DNA of 64,000 nucleotides from Citrobacter freundii ATCC 8090 = MTCC 1658 = NBRC 12681 (lineage in GTDB: Bacteria; Pseudomonadota; Gammaproteobacteria; Enterobacterales; Enterobacteriaceae): assembly GCF_011064845.1 (NCBI RefSeq), contig NZ_CP049015.1:3844001-3908000 (forward strand). The letters are read 5' to 3'. Shown here piece after piece: positions 1 through 9,078 of this stretch. The translations under genes were made by a program, and so were the position numbers. Position 1 is the stretch's first letter; each line of letters opens with the position of its first letter. The notes beneath the pieces were generated by a model. It did no database searches and was not told the origin of the DNA. It was given only the letters and a program-made list of their open reading frames with translations.

Positions 1-144
1 CGGCGCGGATTCTTTTTCATTTAACATCACTTTCAGGCGCGGCATTGACTGCAGGCCATGCTGGCGATGTGTCTCTGAGCAGGCGGCTTCACAGGTGTGG
101 CAGCCAATACAAAGAGTGGAGTCAGCAATTACAAAACGATTCAC
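1..144 (-). CDS. hycB: HycB, formate hydrogenlyase Fe-S electron carrier (partial)
   Basis: Only the first 48 codons are present; the gene runs off the left edge. I choose a GTG start at 144 because the frame then opens MNRFVIADSTLCIGCHTC, the N-terminus I know for E. coli HycB, with a TGAGGA ribosome site upstream. A CxxCxxC...C cluster (CIGCHTCEAAC) is the first ferredoxin-type 4Fe-4S motif. In the family, HycB carries electrons from formate dehydrogenase H to hydrogenase 3 in the membrane-associated formate hydrogenlyase complex. It lies downstream of hycA in the same direction, as in the hyc operon. Confidence 0.88.
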   Translation of the reverse strand, partial: MNRFVIADSTLCIGCHTCEAACSETHRQHGLQSMPRLKVMLNEKESAP

Positions 145-191
145 CAGGCATTCCTCAGGTGATAGTCATTTTTGACGAAAACATGTCTGCA

Positions 192-210
192 AAATGTCAT
201 TTCGACATTT
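192..210. promoter_or_regulatory. FhlA-type binding motif in the hycA-hycB gap
   Basis: A 7-bp inverted repeat AAATGTC-ATTTC-GACATTT is centred here, with further GACAT/ATGTC half-sites at 183-187 and 214-218. The 11-mer ATGTCATTTCG recurs at 852-862 in front of hypA. FhlA is known to bind between hycA and hycB in E. coli, so this is the likely site; assignment by position and repetition is inference. Confidence 0.5.
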
Positions 211-287
211 TTCGACATGCCCATTCCCTAAAACATCGTGACGCAGTATGTAAACCGCATCATGACAAAGTGGACAGCACCTGAGGC

Positions 288-746
288 TTAAGCCGGGCTA
301 TGTCCCTCAACCAGTTGGCTTAAATTCACCGGCATATTGTTCTCAACCGCGGTGTACAGGCTGTCGTAGACGGTGGCGATTTTCTCGAGATAGTGCTCCA
401 GCACCTGTTCGCGATCGCGGTTACTGAAACGCTCATCGACTTGACCGTCGATGGTCAACTGTGCCTGTGCAATCAGTTGCTTATCATCACCATCTTTTGT
501 TTCGACGTAGTACTCGATGGTGTGGCTATTGAAGCCATCCGCCAGCGTGACGTAGATAGTGAAGTGTTCAAAAAGGACAAAGCAGAGATCTTTGTCCGGC
601 GCACAGCTCATTGCATGATGCAAACGCGCTTTCGAGAGGGTGATCCCCTGAACCAGCGAGTTGCAGTAAATACGCCACTGGTCCTGTAGGCGACGATGCC
701 GTTCAGCGATGTAATCGGCTTTTTCGCTTATTTCCCAAATAGTCAT
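288..746 (-). CDS. hycA: HycA, formate hydrogenlyase regulatory protein
   Basis: A 152-residue protein nearly identical to E. coli HycA (about 153 residues), starting MTIWEISEKADYIAERHRR. HycA counteracts FhlA and so dampens transcription of the formate regulon. It is the first gene of the hyc operon, divergent from hypA, and followed on the same strand by hycB. A sigma-54 promoter sits just upstream at 783-798. No DNA-binding motif is evident in the protein; the function comes from the family. Confidence 0.93.
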   Translation of the reverse strand: MTIWEISEKADYIAERHRRLQDQWRIYCNSLVQGITLSKARLHHAMSCAPDKDLCFVLFEHFTIYVTLADGFNSHTIEYYVETKDGDDKQLIAQAQLTIDGQVDERFSNRDREQVLEHYLEKIATVYDSLYTAVENNMPVNLSQLVEGHSPA

Positions 747-782
747 GTCAGGTTACCCGTTTAGCAGAGATGAACAGCCTTA

Positions 783-798
783 AGCACATTTCATGCCA
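783..798 (-). promoter_or_regulatory. Sigma-54 promoter of the hyc operon
   Basis: Read on the minus strand, TGGCATGAAATGTGCT has the invariant GG and GC separated by exactly 10 bases, as in -24/-12 promoters. It lies about 37 bases upstream of the hycA start. FhlA with RpoN is known to drive this operon. Confidence 0.75.
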
Positions 799-850
799 AA
801 ATTAAATTACTTAATTTTCATATAGATAAAAAATAAAAGGCGGGTGACGA

Positions 851-882
851 CATGTCATTTCGTCATTATCGTCATTGTCACG
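851..882. promoter_or_regulatory. FhlA-type upstream activating sequence between hycA and hypA
   Basis: The stretch contains CATGTCATTTCGTCAT followed by more GTCAT/GTCA repeats, and shares ATGTCATTTCG with the motif at 194-204. It lies upstream of the hypA sigma-54 promoter at enhancer-like distance. Identity as an FhlA site is inferred from the known regulation of hyc and hyp. Confidence 0.5.
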
Positions 883-899
883 AATGAAAGAATTCAACC

Positions 900-915
900 T
901 GGCATGCTTATTGCT
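900..915 (+). promoter_or_regulatory. Sigma-54 promoter of hypABCDE
   Basis: TGGCATGCTTATTGCT has GG and GC separated by 10 bases, matching the RpoN -24/-12 rule. The hypA start codon is 30 bases downstream. It diverges from the hyc promoter at 783-798, with the FhlA-like repeats between them. Confidence 0.78.
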
Positions 916-944
916 TTTGATATGGCAACTTCACAGGAGGCGGT

Positions 945-1316
945 ATGCACGAAATAACCCTCTGCCAACGGGCACTGGAATTGATTGAACAACAGGCCAC
1001 GCAACACGGTGCTCAGCGAGTAACTGGGGTCTGGCTCAAAATTGGCGCATTTTCTTGCGTAGAAACCAGCGCTCTCTCCTTTTGTTTTGATCTGGTATGC
1101 CGCGGGACCCTTGCAGAAGGTTGTAAACTCCACCTCGAAGAACAAGAAGCCGAATGTTGGTGCGAATCTTGTCAACAATACGTCACGTTACTGACGCAAC
1201 GCGTGCGCCGATGTCCGCAATGCAACAGCGATATGCTGAGAATTGTGGCCGATGACGGCCTACAGATTCGACGTATTGAAATAGATCAGACTCCAGCGCC
1301 GGATGGCGACGCTTAA
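945..1316 (+). CDS. hypA: HypA, nickel insertion protein for hydrogenase 3
   Basis: A 123-residue HypA. The invariant MHE N-terminus supplies the nickel ligand His2. Two CxxC pairs (CESC near residue 73 and CPQC near 91) form the zinc site. HypA works with HypB to load nickel into the large subunit of hydrogenase 3. The start is fixed by AGGAGG four bases upstream. The protein is a few residues longer than the usual 116: the tail TPAPDGDA and the stop codon are read from a REP element beginning at 1298. Confidence 0.93.
   Translation: MHEITLCQRALELIEQQATQHGAQRVTGVWLKIGAFSCVETSALSFCFDLVCRGTLAEGCKLHLEEQEAECWCESCQQYVTLLTQRVRRCPQCNSDMLRIVADDGLQIRRIEIDQTPAPDGDA
1276..1289. promoter_or_regulatory. 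Possible FNR box inside the end of hypA
   Basis: TTGAA-ATAG-ATCAG matches the FNR consensus TTGAT-N4-ATCAA at 8 of 10 half-site positions. E. coli has an FNR-dependent internal promoter in hypA that drives hypBCDE, so location and match agree. No -10 element was confirmed. Confidence 0.4.
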
Positions 1317-1382
1317 GCGTCTTATCCAGCCTACAGAAAGAGCTCGTTTGTAGGCCGGATAAGGCAACGCAGTCATCCGGCA
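1298..1382. repeat. REP pair (BIME) between hypA and hypB
   Basis: Two inverted REP units: 1298-1334 (GCCGGATGGCGACGC ... CTTATCCAGCCTAC) and 1349-1382 (TGTAGGCCGGATAAGGC ... ATCCGGC). These are typical enterobacterial extragenic palindromes. The first overlaps the 3' end of hypA. Confidence 0.85.
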
Positions 1383-1419
1383 ACAGATGTATCGCAAGTA
1401 AAAAGATCAGGAGTGAGCG

Positions 1420-2292
1420 ATGTGTACGACATGTGGTTGCGCTGAAGGCAACCTATATATAGAGGGTGATGAGCATAATCCCCACTCGGCGTTTCGCAGC
1501 GCGCCATTTGCCCCAGCGGCTCGTCCAGCGCTGAATATTACCGGTGTGAAGACCTCAAATTTCACACCGAGCCAGACCGAAGAAGGCGATTTGCACTACG
1601 GTCACGGTGAGGCAGGAACCCACGCACCAGGTATGAGCCAACGCCGTATGCTGGAAGTGGAAATTGACGTACTGGACAAAAACAACCGCCTGGCCGAGCG
1701 CAACCGTGCCCGCTTTGCGGCCCGTCAGCATCTGGTGCTGAACCTTGTTTCAAGCCCGGGCTCCGGTAAAACCACGCTGCTGACCGAAACGCTGATGAAG
1801 CTGAAAGATAGCGTGCCGTGCGCCGTTATTGAAGGTGACCAGCAGACGGTGAACGATGCTGCCCGTATTCGCGCCACAGGCACGCCCGCCATTCAAGTCA
1901 ACACCGGTAAAGGTTGCCACCTTGACGCACAAATGATTGCTGACGCTGCGCCGCGTTTGCCGCTTGACGATAACGGCATTCTGTTCATTGAGAACGTCGG
2001 CAACCTGGTCTGCCCGGCCAGCTTCGACCTCGGCGAGCGCCATAAAGTGGCCGTGCTTTCCGTCACCGAAGGTGAAGACAAACCGCTGAAATATCCACAT
2101 ATGTTTGCCGCCGCATCGCTGATGCTGCTCAACAAAGTGGATCTGCTACCGTACCTCAATTTTGACGTTGAAAAATGCATCGCCAGCGCCCGGGAAGTGA
2201 ACCCGGGAATTGAGATTATCCTGATTTCCGCCACCAGTGGTGAAGGGATGGATCAATGGCTCTCCTGGCTGGAGACGCAGCGATGTGCATAG
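1420..2292 (+). CDS. hypB: HypB, GTPase for nickel insertion into hydrogenases
   Basis: A 290-residue G3E-family GTPase. The N-terminus [10 protein letters not shown] carries the CxxCGC high-affinity nickel site, followed by a His-poor linker. The P-loop is GSPGSGKTT near residue 112 and NKVD near 238 is the base-specificity motif. HypB hydrolyses GTP while delivering nickel with HypA. Its stop overlaps the hypC start by 10 bases, so translation is probably coupled. Length matches E. coli. Confidence 0.95.
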   Translation: MCTTCGCAEGNLYIEGDEHNPHSAFRSAPFAPAARPALNITGVKTSNFTPSQTEEGDLHYGHGEAGTHAPGMSQRRMLEVEIDVLDKNNRLAERNRARFAARQHLVLNLVSSPGSGKTTLLTETLMKLKDSVPCAVIEGDQQTVNDAARIRATGTPAIQVNTGKGCHLDAQMIADAAPRLPLDDNGILFIENVGNLVCPASFDLGERHKVAVLSVTEGEDKPLKYPHMFAAASLMLLNKVDLLPYLNFDVEKCIASAREVNPGIEIILISATSGEGMDQWLSWLETQRCA

Positions 2293-2555
2293 GTGTTCCG
2301 GGTCAAATCCGCACCATTGATGGCAACCAGGCCAAAGTCGACGTTTGCGGTATTCAGCGCGACGTCGACCTGACGCTGGTCGGTAGCTGTGATGAACATG
2401 GCCAACCGCGCCTCGGCCAGTGGGTACTGGTCCACGTCGGTTTTGCCATGAGCATCATTAATGAAGCTGAAGCGCGCGATACGCTCGACGCGCTGCAAAA
2501 CATGTTTGACGTTGAGCCGGATGTCGGCGCGTTGCTGTACGGCGAGGAAAAATAA
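2283..2555 (+). CDS. hypC: HypC, hydrogenase maturation chaperone
   Basis: A 90-residue HypC/HupF protein that begins MCIGVPGQ. The N-terminal Cys2, exposed after Met removal, is the functional residue that carries the Fe(CN)2CO group with HypD and contacts the large subunit precursor. An earlier in-frame start at 2256 would lie inside hypB and would bury Cys2, so 2283 is used. hypD follows immediately. Confidence 0.95.
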   Translation: MCIGVPGQIRTIDGNQAKVDVCGIQRDVDLTLVGSCDEHGQPRLGQWVLVHVGFAMSIINEAEARDTLDALQNMFDVEPDVGALLYGEEK

Positions 2556-3677
2556 ATGCGTTTTGTTGACGAATACCGCGCACCAGAGCAGGTGATGCAA
2601 CTGATAGAGCACCTGTCTGAACGTGCCGCCCACCTCCCCTACACGGCTGAACGCCCACTGCGCATCATGGAAGTTTGTGGTGGTCATACCCACGCTATCT
2701 TCAAATTCGGCCTCGACCAGTTGCTACCGGAAAACGTGGAGTTTATTCATGGTCCGGGTTGCCCGGTTTGCGTTCTGCCGATGGGTAGAATCGACAGCTG
2801 TGTAGAAATCGCCAGTCATCCAGAAGTCATTTTCTGCACCTTTGGTGATGCGATGCGCGTCCCGGGTAAGCAAGGCTCCCTGCTGCAAGCCAAGGCGCGC
2901 GGTGCAGATATCCGCATCGTCTATTCACCGATGGATGCGCTGAAACTGGCACAGGAAAACCCAACGCGTAAGGTGGTGTTCTTTGGTCTGGGTTTTGAAA
3001 CCACAATGCCAACGACCGCTATCACTCTGCAACAGGCAAAGCAGCGTGATGTGCAGAACTTTTACTTTTTCTGCCAGCACATCACGCTTATCCCTACGCT
3101 GCGCAGCCTGCTGGAACAGCCGGACAACGGTATTGACGCCTTTTTAGCACCAGGCCACGTCAGCATGGTGATTGGCACTGATGCCTATAATTTCATTGCT
3201 TCAGACTTCCATCGTCCGTTAGTGGTCGCCGGTTTTGAACCGCTCGATCTCCTGCAAGGCGTGGTGATGTTAATTGAGCAGAAAATTGCCGCGCACAGCC
3301 AGGTAGAAAACCAGTACCGTCGCGTGGTACCGGACGCCGGTAACGCGTTAGCGCAACAGGCCATCGCCGAGGTGTTCTGCGTCAATGGCGACAGCGAATG
3401 GCGCGGTCTGGGCGTTATCGAATCCTCTGGCGTTCACCTGACGCCTGACTATCAGCGCTTTGATGCCGAAGCCCATTTCCAGCCAGCGCCGCAGCAGGTG
3501 TATGACGATCCGCGCGCGCGTTGTGGGGAAGTGCTGACGGGCAGATGTAAACCACATCAGTGCCCATTATTTGGCAAAACGTGTAACCCGGAGACCGCTT
3601 TTGGCGCCCTGATGGTCTCCTCAGAAGGCGCATGTGCCGCCTGGTATCAGTATCGTCAGCAGGAGTGTGAAGCATGA
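2556..3677 (+). CDS. hypD: HypD, Fe-S scaffold for hydrogenase Fe(CN)2CO assembly
   Basis: A 373-residue HypD. Visible hallmarks are EVCGGHTH near residue 40, GPGCPVCVLP near 66, and C-terminal cysteines within GRCKPHQCPLFGKTCNPE that bind the 4Fe-4S cluster. Together with HypC it accepts cyanide from HypE and assembles the iron centre. It starts at the base after the hypC stop and overlaps hypE by four bases (ATGA). Confidence 0.96.
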   Translation: MRFVDEYRAPEQVMQLIEHLSERAAHLPYTAERPLRIMEVCGGHTHAIFKFGLDQLLPENVEFIHGPGCPVCVLPMGRIDSCVEIASHPEVIFCTFGDAMRVPGKQGSLLQAKARGADIRIVYSPMDALKLAQENPTRKVVFFGLGFETTMPTTAITLQQAKQRDVQNFYFFCQHITLIPTLRSLLEQPDNGIDAFLAPGHVSMVIGTDAYNFIASDFHRPLVVAGFEPLDLLQGVVMLIEQKIAAHSQVENQYRRVVPDAGNALAQQAIAEVFCVNGDSEWRGLGVIESSGVHLTPDYQRFDAEAHFQPAPQQVYDDPRARCGEVLTGRCKPHQCPLFGKTCNPETAFGALMVSSEGACAAWYQYRQQECEA

Positions 3678-4684
3678 GCAGCGTACAACTCGCCCACGGT
3701 AGCGGCGGTCAGGCTATGCAGCAGTTGATCAACAGTCTGTTTATGGAGGCATTCGCGAATCCGTGGCTGGCGGAACAAGAAGATCAGGCACGTCTGGAAC
3801 TGGCGCAACTGGTCGCTGAAGGCGATCGTCTGGCGTTTTCAACCGACAGCTATGTTATCGATCCGTTGTTCTTCCCGGGCGGTAATATCGGCAAGCTGGC
3901 TATCTGTGGTACGGCTAACGACGTGGCGGTCAGCGGCGCGATCCCGCGCTATCTCTCCTGCGGTTTTATCCTCGAAGAAGGTTTACCAATGGAGACGCTG
4001 AAAACCGTCGTTAACAGCATGGCGGCAACCGCGCGCGAAGCGGGTATCGCCATCGTCACCGGCGACACCAAGGTTGTACAGCGCGGCGCGGCGGACAAGC
4101 TTTTTATCAACACCGCCGGAATGGGCGCGATCCCCGCCAACATTCACTGGGGCGCACAGACCCTGAGCGTGGGCGATGTGCTGCTGGTCAGCGGTACGCT
4201 TGGCGATCACGGCGCAACTATCCTTAACCTGCGCGAACAGTTGGGTCTTGATGGCGAACTGGTCAGCGACTGCGCGGTATTGACGCCGCTTATCCAGACG
4301 CTGCGTGATATTCCTGGCGTGAAGGCGCTGCGTGACGCCACCCGTGGCGGCGTGAATGCGGTAACGCATGAATTTGCCGCATCATGCGGGTTTGGTATTG
4401 AGCTGTCTGAAGCGGCCCTACCCGTGAAGCCCGCTGTGCGTGGCGTTTGCGAACTGCTGGGACTGGATGCGCTCAACTTTGCTAACGAAGGTAAGCTGGT
4501 GATTGCCGTTGAGCGTCAGGCCGCTGAAACGGCGCTTGCCGCGCTGCGCGCGCATCCATTAGGACGCGATGCCGCAATGATTGGCGAAGTGGTAGAACGC
4601 AAAGGTGTGCGTCTGGCCGGACTTTACGGCGTGAAACGAACCCTCGATTTACCACACGCCGAACCTTTACCTCGTATATGCTAA
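3674..4684 (+). CDS. hypE: HypE, carbamoyl dehydratase for hydrogenase cyanide ligands
   Basis: A 336-residue PurM/SelD-like protein. The N-terminal AHGSGGQAMQ loop and the FSTDSYV segment form the ATP site. The C-terminus PRIC ends in the cysteine that receives the carbamoyl group and is dehydrated to thiocyanate, so the ORF is complete. Last gene of the hyp cluster; a REP unit follows, then fhlA. Confidence 0.96.
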   Translation: MSSVQLAHGSGGQAMQQLINSLFMEAFANPWLAEQEDQARLELAQLVAEGDRLAFSTDSYVIDPLFFPGGNIGKLAICGTANDVAVSGAIPRYLSCGFILEEGLPMETLKTVVNSMAATAREAGIAIVTGDTKVVQRGAADKLFINTAGMGAIPANIHWGAQTLSVGDVLLVSGTLGDHGATILNLREQLGLDGELVSDCAVLTPLIQTLRDIPGVKALRDATRGGVNAVTHEFAASCGFGIELSEAALPVKPAVRGVCELLGLDALNFANEGKLVIAVERQAAETALAALRAHPLGRDAAMIGEVVERKGVRLAGLYGVKRTLDLPHAEPLPRIC

Positions 4685-4703
4685 CTGCCCATTAGCAGCA
4701 ACG

Positions 4704-4737
4704 TGTAGGCCGGATAAGCGAAATCGCTATCCGGCAA
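4704..4737. repeat. REP unit between hypE and fhlA
   Basis: TGTAGGCCGGATAAGCG followed by its imperfect inverse CGCTATCCGGCAA forms one REP-like hairpin, 19 bases after the hypE stop. Confidence 0.8.
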
Positions 4738-4811
4738 TAATTTACGACTTATACCTATAATTCATTTACCGTTTTCGCACCGTTCTGCGGTGCTTTTCCT
4801 GGAAAAGCAAT

Positions 4812-6890
4812 ATGTCGTATACACCGATGAGTGACCTCGGACAGCAAGGCCTGTTCGATATTACTCGTACATTATTACAGCAGCCCGATCTCCCGTCTCT
4901 TAGCGAGGCGCTTTCGCAGCTGGTCAAGCGTTCAGCGCTGGCCGACTGTGCGGCTATTGTCTTATGGCAGGCACAAACGCAGCGTGCGCGTTATTTTGCG
5001 ACGCGTGAAAATGGTAAACCCATCGATTACGAAGACGAAACGGTACTGGCCCATGGCCCGGTACGCCGTATTTTGTCTCGCCCCGATGCGCTGCACTGCA
5101 ACTATCATGAGTTTACGGAAACCTGGCCACAGTTGGCTTCAGGTGGACTGTATTCTGAATTTGGCCACTACTGCCTGCTGCCGCTGGCGGCGGATGGGCG
5201 TATCTTTGGCGGTTGCGAGTTCATCCGTAATGAAGATCGTCCATGGAGTGAAAAAGAATATAACCGTCTACAGACCTTCACCCAGATAGTCGGCGTCGTT
5301 GCTGAACAAATTCAAAGCAGGGTCAGCAACAACGTCGATTACGATCTGTTGTGCCGCGAGCGTGATAACTTTCGTATCCTGGTCGCCATCACCAATGCGG
5401 TACTCTCCCGCCTGGACATTGACGAACTGGTCAGCGAAGTCGCCAAAGAGATCCATCACTACTTCGACATTGATGCCATCAGCATCGTGTTACGCAGCGA
5501 TCGTAAAAACAAGCTCAGCATTTATTCCACCCACTATCTGGATGAACATCATCCAGCGCACGAACAAAGTGAAGTGGATGAAGCAGGTACGCTTTCCGAA
5601 CGCGTGTTCAAAAGCAAAGAGATGCTGCTGATTAATCTGAGCGAACGCGATACGCTCGCTCCTTACGAACGGATGCTGTTCGAAACCTGGGGCAACCAGC
5701 TACAAACCCTGTGTCTGTTACCGCTGATGTCGGGCAATACGATGCTCGGCGTACTCAAGCTGGCACAGTGCGAAGAGAAAGTTTTCACTACCGCCAACCT
5801 CAAGCTATTGCGCCAAATTGCCGAGCGTGTGGCAATTGCCGTGGATAACGCGCTTGCGTATCAGGAGATTCACCGCCTGAAAGAACGTCTGGTAGATGAA
5901 AACCTGGCGCTGACTGAACAACTCAACAATGTAGAGAGTGAGTTCGGCGAAATCATTGGCCGCAGCGAAGCGATGTACAGCGTACTCAAGCAGGTCGAAA
6001 TGGTGGCGCAAAGCGACAGCACCGTCCTGATTCTGGGTGAGACCGGAACGGGTAAAGAGCTGATCGCACGGGCCATTCACAACCTGAGCGGACGTAACGC
6101 CCGTCGGATGGTGAAGATGAACTGCGCGGCAATGCCTGCCGGATTACTGGAAAGCGATCTGTTTGGTCATGAGCGCGGCGCGTTTACCGGTGCCAGCACG
6201 CAGCGGATTGGTCGTTTCGAACTGGCCGATAAAAGCTCGCTGTTCCTCGACGAAGTGGGCGACATGCCACTGGAGCTACAGCCTAAGCTGCTGCGCGTTT
6301 TGCAGGAGCAGGAGTTTGAACGTCTGGGCAGCAATAAACTGATCCAGACCGACGTACGCTTGATCGCCGCCACTAACCGCGATCTGAAAAAGATGGTAGC
6401 CGATCGCGAGTTTCGTAACGATCTCTACTATCGACTGAACGTCTTCCCGATCCATCTGCCGCCGCTGCGTGAGCGCCCGGAAGATATTCCGCTGCTGGTA
6501 AAAGCCTTTACCTTTAAAATTGCTCGCCGGATGGGGCGCAATATCGACAGCATTCCCGCCGAGGCGCTGCGTACGCTGAGCAGCATGGAGTGGCCGGGCA
6601 ACGTGCGCGAGCTGGAAAACGTGGTAGAACGTGCGGTTCTGCTTACCCGAGGCAACGTACTGCAACTGTCCCTGCCGGATATTGCCCCTTTGATGCCATC
6701 TACGCCTCCGGTGGCAACCGAAGTCGCACAGGACGGCGAAGATGAATACCAGTTGATCATGCGCGTTCTGAAAGAGACCAACGGCGTGGTTGCCGGACCT
6801 AAAGGCGCGGCACAACGGCTGGGGCTGAAACGCACCACGTTACTCTCGCGTATGAAACGCCTGGGCATTGATAAGGATGCGCTGGTTTAA
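4812..6890 (+). CDS. fhlA: FhlA, formate-responsive sigma-54 activator
   Basis: A 692-residue enhancer-binding protein. Two N-terminal GAF-type domains (about 25-170 and 195-345) sense formate. The AAA+ module (about 380-620) has Walker A GETGTGKE at 409-416 and the sigma-54-contacting GAFTGA loop at 456-461. A Fis-type HTH lies at about 650-690. FhlA activates hyc, hyp and fdhF with RpoN. Length equals E. coli FhlA. The gene follows hypE as in E. coli, and its target promoters are at the left of this window. Confidence 0.96.
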   Translation: MSYTPMSDLGQQGLFDITRTLLQQPDLPSLSEALSQLVKRSALADCAAIVLWQAQTQRARYFATRENGKPIDYEDETVLAHGPVRRILSRPDALHCNYHEFTETWPQLASGGLYSEFGHYCLLPLAADGRIFGGCEFIRNEDRPWSEKEYNRLQTFTQIVGVVAEQIQSRVSNNVDYDLLCRERDNFRILVAITNAVLSRLDIDELVSEVAKEIHHYFDIDAISIVLRSDRKNKLSIYSTHYLDEHHPAHEQSEVDEAGTLSERVFKSKEMLLINLSERDTLAPYERMLFETWGNQLQTLCLLPLMSGNTMLGVLKLAQCEEKVFTTANLKLLRQIAERVAIAVDNALAYQEIHRLKERLVDENLALTEQLNNVESEFGEIIGRSEAMYSVLKQVEMVAQSDSTVLILGETGTGKELIARAIHNLSGRNARRMVKMNCAAMPAGLLESDLFGHERGAFTGASTQRIGRFELADKSSLFLDEVGDMPLELQPKLLRVLQEQEFERLGSNKLIQTDVRLIAATNRDLKKMVADREFRNDLYYRLNVFPIHLPPLRERPEDIPLLVKAFTFKIARRMGRNIDSIPAEALRTLSSMEWPGNVRELENVVERAVLLTRGNVLQLSLPDIAPLMPSTPPVATEVAQDGEDEYQLIMRVLKETNGVVAGPKGAAQRLGLKRTTLLSRMKRLGIDKDALV

Positions 6891-6896
6891 CGGTTC

Positions 6897-6922
6897 GCCC
6901 GATAGCGCCACGCTTATCGGGC
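6897..6922. terminator. Terminator hairpin after fhlA
   Basis: GCCCGATA at 6897-6904 pairs with TATCGGGC at 6915-6922, seven bases after the fhlA stop. There is no long T run, so it may be REP-like rather than a strong intrinsic terminator. It separates fhlA from convergent ygbA. Confidence 0.55.
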
Positions 6923-6929
6923 ATCTGAA

Positions 6930-7274
6930 TTACTTCTTACGCTGGTATTTCTCTGGCAATTCCGGGACAGGGCGTTTGTCATCAATCAGATGACGTACGG
7001 TTAGGATCGGATGACGCCAGAGCATTCTTGGCCCAGCCCAACGCATAATTTGCTTCATCTCTTCGCGTTTGGCAGATTGATAGCAGTGCACCGGACACTG
7101 CTTACAGGCCGGTTTTTCCTCACCAAAGACGCACTTATTGAGGCGTTTTTGCGCATAGGCAAACAACGCATCGTAATGCCCCGGCTCGTCTGAAGCCTGC
7201 GGACACTGGCTTTCATACAGCGAGATCATTCTCTGGATCGTCATTTTTTCACGTGCAATACGTTTGCCGGACAT
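6930..7274 (-). CDS. ygbA: YgbA, nitrosative-stress-induced protein
   Basis: A 114-residue protein of the 'nitrous oxide-stimulated promoter' family, similar to E. coli YgbA. I use the ATG at 7274 (MSGKRIAREK) because GGAGG lies directly upstream; the frame is open to 7298 but lacks a ribosome site there. Cysteines at CVFGEEKPACKQCPVHC suggest a metal or Fe-S site. E. coli ygbA is repressed by NsrR, and a matching palindrome lies at 7290-7312. It is convergent with fhlA. The exact biochemical role is not known to me. Confidence 0.85.
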   Translation of the reverse strand: MSGKRIAREKMTIQRMISLYESQCPQASDEPGHYDALFAYAQKRLNKCVFGEEKPACKQCPVHCYQSAKREEMKQIMRWAGPRMLWRHPILTVRHLIDDKRPVPELPEKYQRKK

Positions 7275-7289
7275 AATGCCTCCACAATT

Positions 7290-7312
7290 AAGTTGCATAA
7301 ATAATACACCTT
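7290..7312. promoter_or_regulatory. NsrR-type operator upstream of ygbA
   Basis: A 23-bp 11-1-11 palindrome: AAGTTGCATAA, a central A, then TAATACACCTT. The arms agree at 8 of 11 positions and match the NsrR half-site AAGNTGCATTT. It lies 15 bases upstream of the ygbA start, fitting repression by NO-sensing NsrR. Confidence 0.6.
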
Positions 7313-7358
7313 ATCCATAGAGGCAACCAATAGCCGTTAACAATTCCAGGAAGAATGA

Positions 7359-9053
7359 CTAAATTGCCCGGCGTTTATAAGGACGGTAGTGCGGTAGCCA
7401 AAAGTTATCGTTGATGCTCTGCAGCAACACCTCGTCGCTTATCTTCTCTGCCACACCGGACTGCTGTGCCGCCTTACCGACCTCAAAAGCAATGCTGCGA
7501 GTCACGTCGCAGATTGTCCCAATCTCCGGCAACAGAGCGCCTTCCCCGTTACGAACCAGCGGAGAAGCATCGGCCAGTGCGCAGCTTGCCGCCATCAGCA
7601 TAGCGTCTGTTATGCGCGTCGCACCACTGGCGATAGCCCCCAGACCGATAGCCGGGAAAACATACACGTTATTACATTGCGCAACCGGAATGGAGCGCCC
7701 ATTAAATTCAACTGCATCACAGGGGCTGCCGGTCGCGATGATGGCCTGTCCCCTGGTCCAGCGAACAATATCTTCTGGCCGCGCTTCCATTCTCGAGGTG
7801 GGATTCGACAGCGGCATAACAATCGGGTGATCGCAGTATTGATACATCGTGCTAATCACCTCCTGCGAGAACAATCCGGCCTGGCCCGACACACCCAGCA
7901 TCACCGTGGGTTTGACATTATGAATCACCTCCAGTAATGACGGCGCCTGCCCCTCATACTGCCAGTCAGATAAGGCCTCGGGAGGTTGTGCCAGCGGTTG
8001 CTGGAAATCCGCTAAAGCATGATTGGTGGTCATCACCAGACCGTCGCGATCCACCATAAAAATTGTCCGTCTGGCTTCAGACTGGCTCATCCCTTCACTG
8101 ATGCGACAGGCAATGATATGCCGGGCTATGCCACATCCGGCTGCGCCCGCTCCCACAATCACGATCGGTTGCTTGCAGAAATCGCGGCCGCTGCCACGAC
8201 ATGCGGCAAGTAAGGTCGCCAGAGCTACCGACGCAGTGCCCTGAATGTCATCATTAAAGCAGCACAGATCATCGCGATAACGCTCCAGCAGAGGCACTGC
8301 GGTATGTTGAGCGAAGTCTTCAAACTGCAGCAAAACGTCAGGCCAGCGCCGTTTTACGGCCGCAATAAACATGCCAATAAATGCGAAGTAGTCTTCACCG
8401 GTGATACGCGGATGACGCCAGCCGATATAGCGCGGATCGTCCAGCAGTCGCGTATTGTTCGTCCCGACATCCAGTAGAATGGGGAGCGTATTAGCCGGAT
8501 TTACCCCGCCACATACGGTATAGAGCGACAGTTTTCCGATAGGGATCCCCATACCGCCTACGCCCTGGTCACCCAGTCCCAGAATGCGTTCGCCATCTGT
8601 AACGACGATGACCTTGATATTGTGCCGTGGAATATCATGCAAAATATCGTCAATACGATCGCGATCGGGCCATGAAATAAAGACGCCACGCGCACGACGA
8701 TATATCCAGGAGAACTTTTCGCAAGCGGCCCCGACTACCGGGGTATAAACGATGGGCAGCATCTCCGGCAGATGCTTTTTCAGCAGGTAATAAAATAACG
8801 TTTCGTTGGTATCCTGAATATTACGCAGATAAATATGTCGAGCGTTGTGGGATTCAGCCTCAAGATATTGTTGATACGCCCGCTCGGCTTGTTCATCAAT
8901 ATTCTCAATGGCGCAAGGCAGTAGTCCACTCAGATTAAAGTCATGTCTTTCTTGCTGCGTGAAGCTACTTCCCTTGTTCAATAACGGAGACTCAAGCAGT
9001 AACTTCCCCGTAAACGGGACGTATAAAACATCGTTTGTCACGTTGCCATCCAT
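7359..9053 (-). CDS. NAD-type malic enzyme, MaeA-like paralogue
   Basis: A 564-residue malic enzyme, matching E. coli MaeA (565 residues) along its full length. It has [13 protein letters not shown] near residue 77, YTPVVGAAC near 104, FNDDIQGTA near 245, the nucleotide loop [10 protein letters not shown] near 300, and MPLSNPTSR near 415. It should decarboxylate malate to pyruvate with reduction of NAD. It is probably a second copy beside a housekeeping maeA elsewhere, since it sits in accessory DNA next to a C4-dicarboxylate carrier on the same strand. A terminator lies between the two, so they may be only partly co-transcribed. Confidence 0.88.
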   Translation of the reverse strand: MDGNVTNDVLYVPFTGKLLLESPLLNKGSSFTQQERHDFNLSGLLPCAIENIDEQAERAYQQYLEAESHNARHIYLRNIQDTNETLFYYLLKKHLPEMLPIVYTPVVGAACEKFSWIYRRARGVFISWPDRDRIDDILHDIPRHNIKVIVVTDGERILGLGDQGVGGMGIPIGKLSLYTVCGGVNPANTLPILLDVGTNNTRLLDDPRYIGWRHPRITGEDYFAFIGMFIAAVKRRWPDVLLQFEDFAQHTAVPLLERYRDDLCCFNDDIQGTASVALATLLAACRGSGRDFCKQPIVIVGAGAAGCGIARHIIACRISEGMSQSEARRTIFMVDRDGLVMTTNHALADFQQPLAQPPEALSDWQYEGQAPSLLEVIHNVKPTVMLGVSGQAGLFSQEVISTMYQYCDHPIVMPLSNPTSRMEARPEDIVRWTRGQAIIATGSPCDAVEFNGRSIPVAQCNNVYVFPAIGLGAIASGATRITDAMLMAASCALADASPLVRNGEGALLPEIGTICDVTRSIAFEVGKAAQQSGVAEKISDEVLLQSINDNFWLPHYRPYKRRAI

Positions 9054-9078
9054 AAATTACAACCAGATAAAAAAATAA

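Noticed and set aside
1298..1382. Considered as a CRISPR-like or mobile repeat
   Set aside because: Sequence and inverted arrangement match enterobacterial REP/BIME palindromes, not spaced direct repeats.
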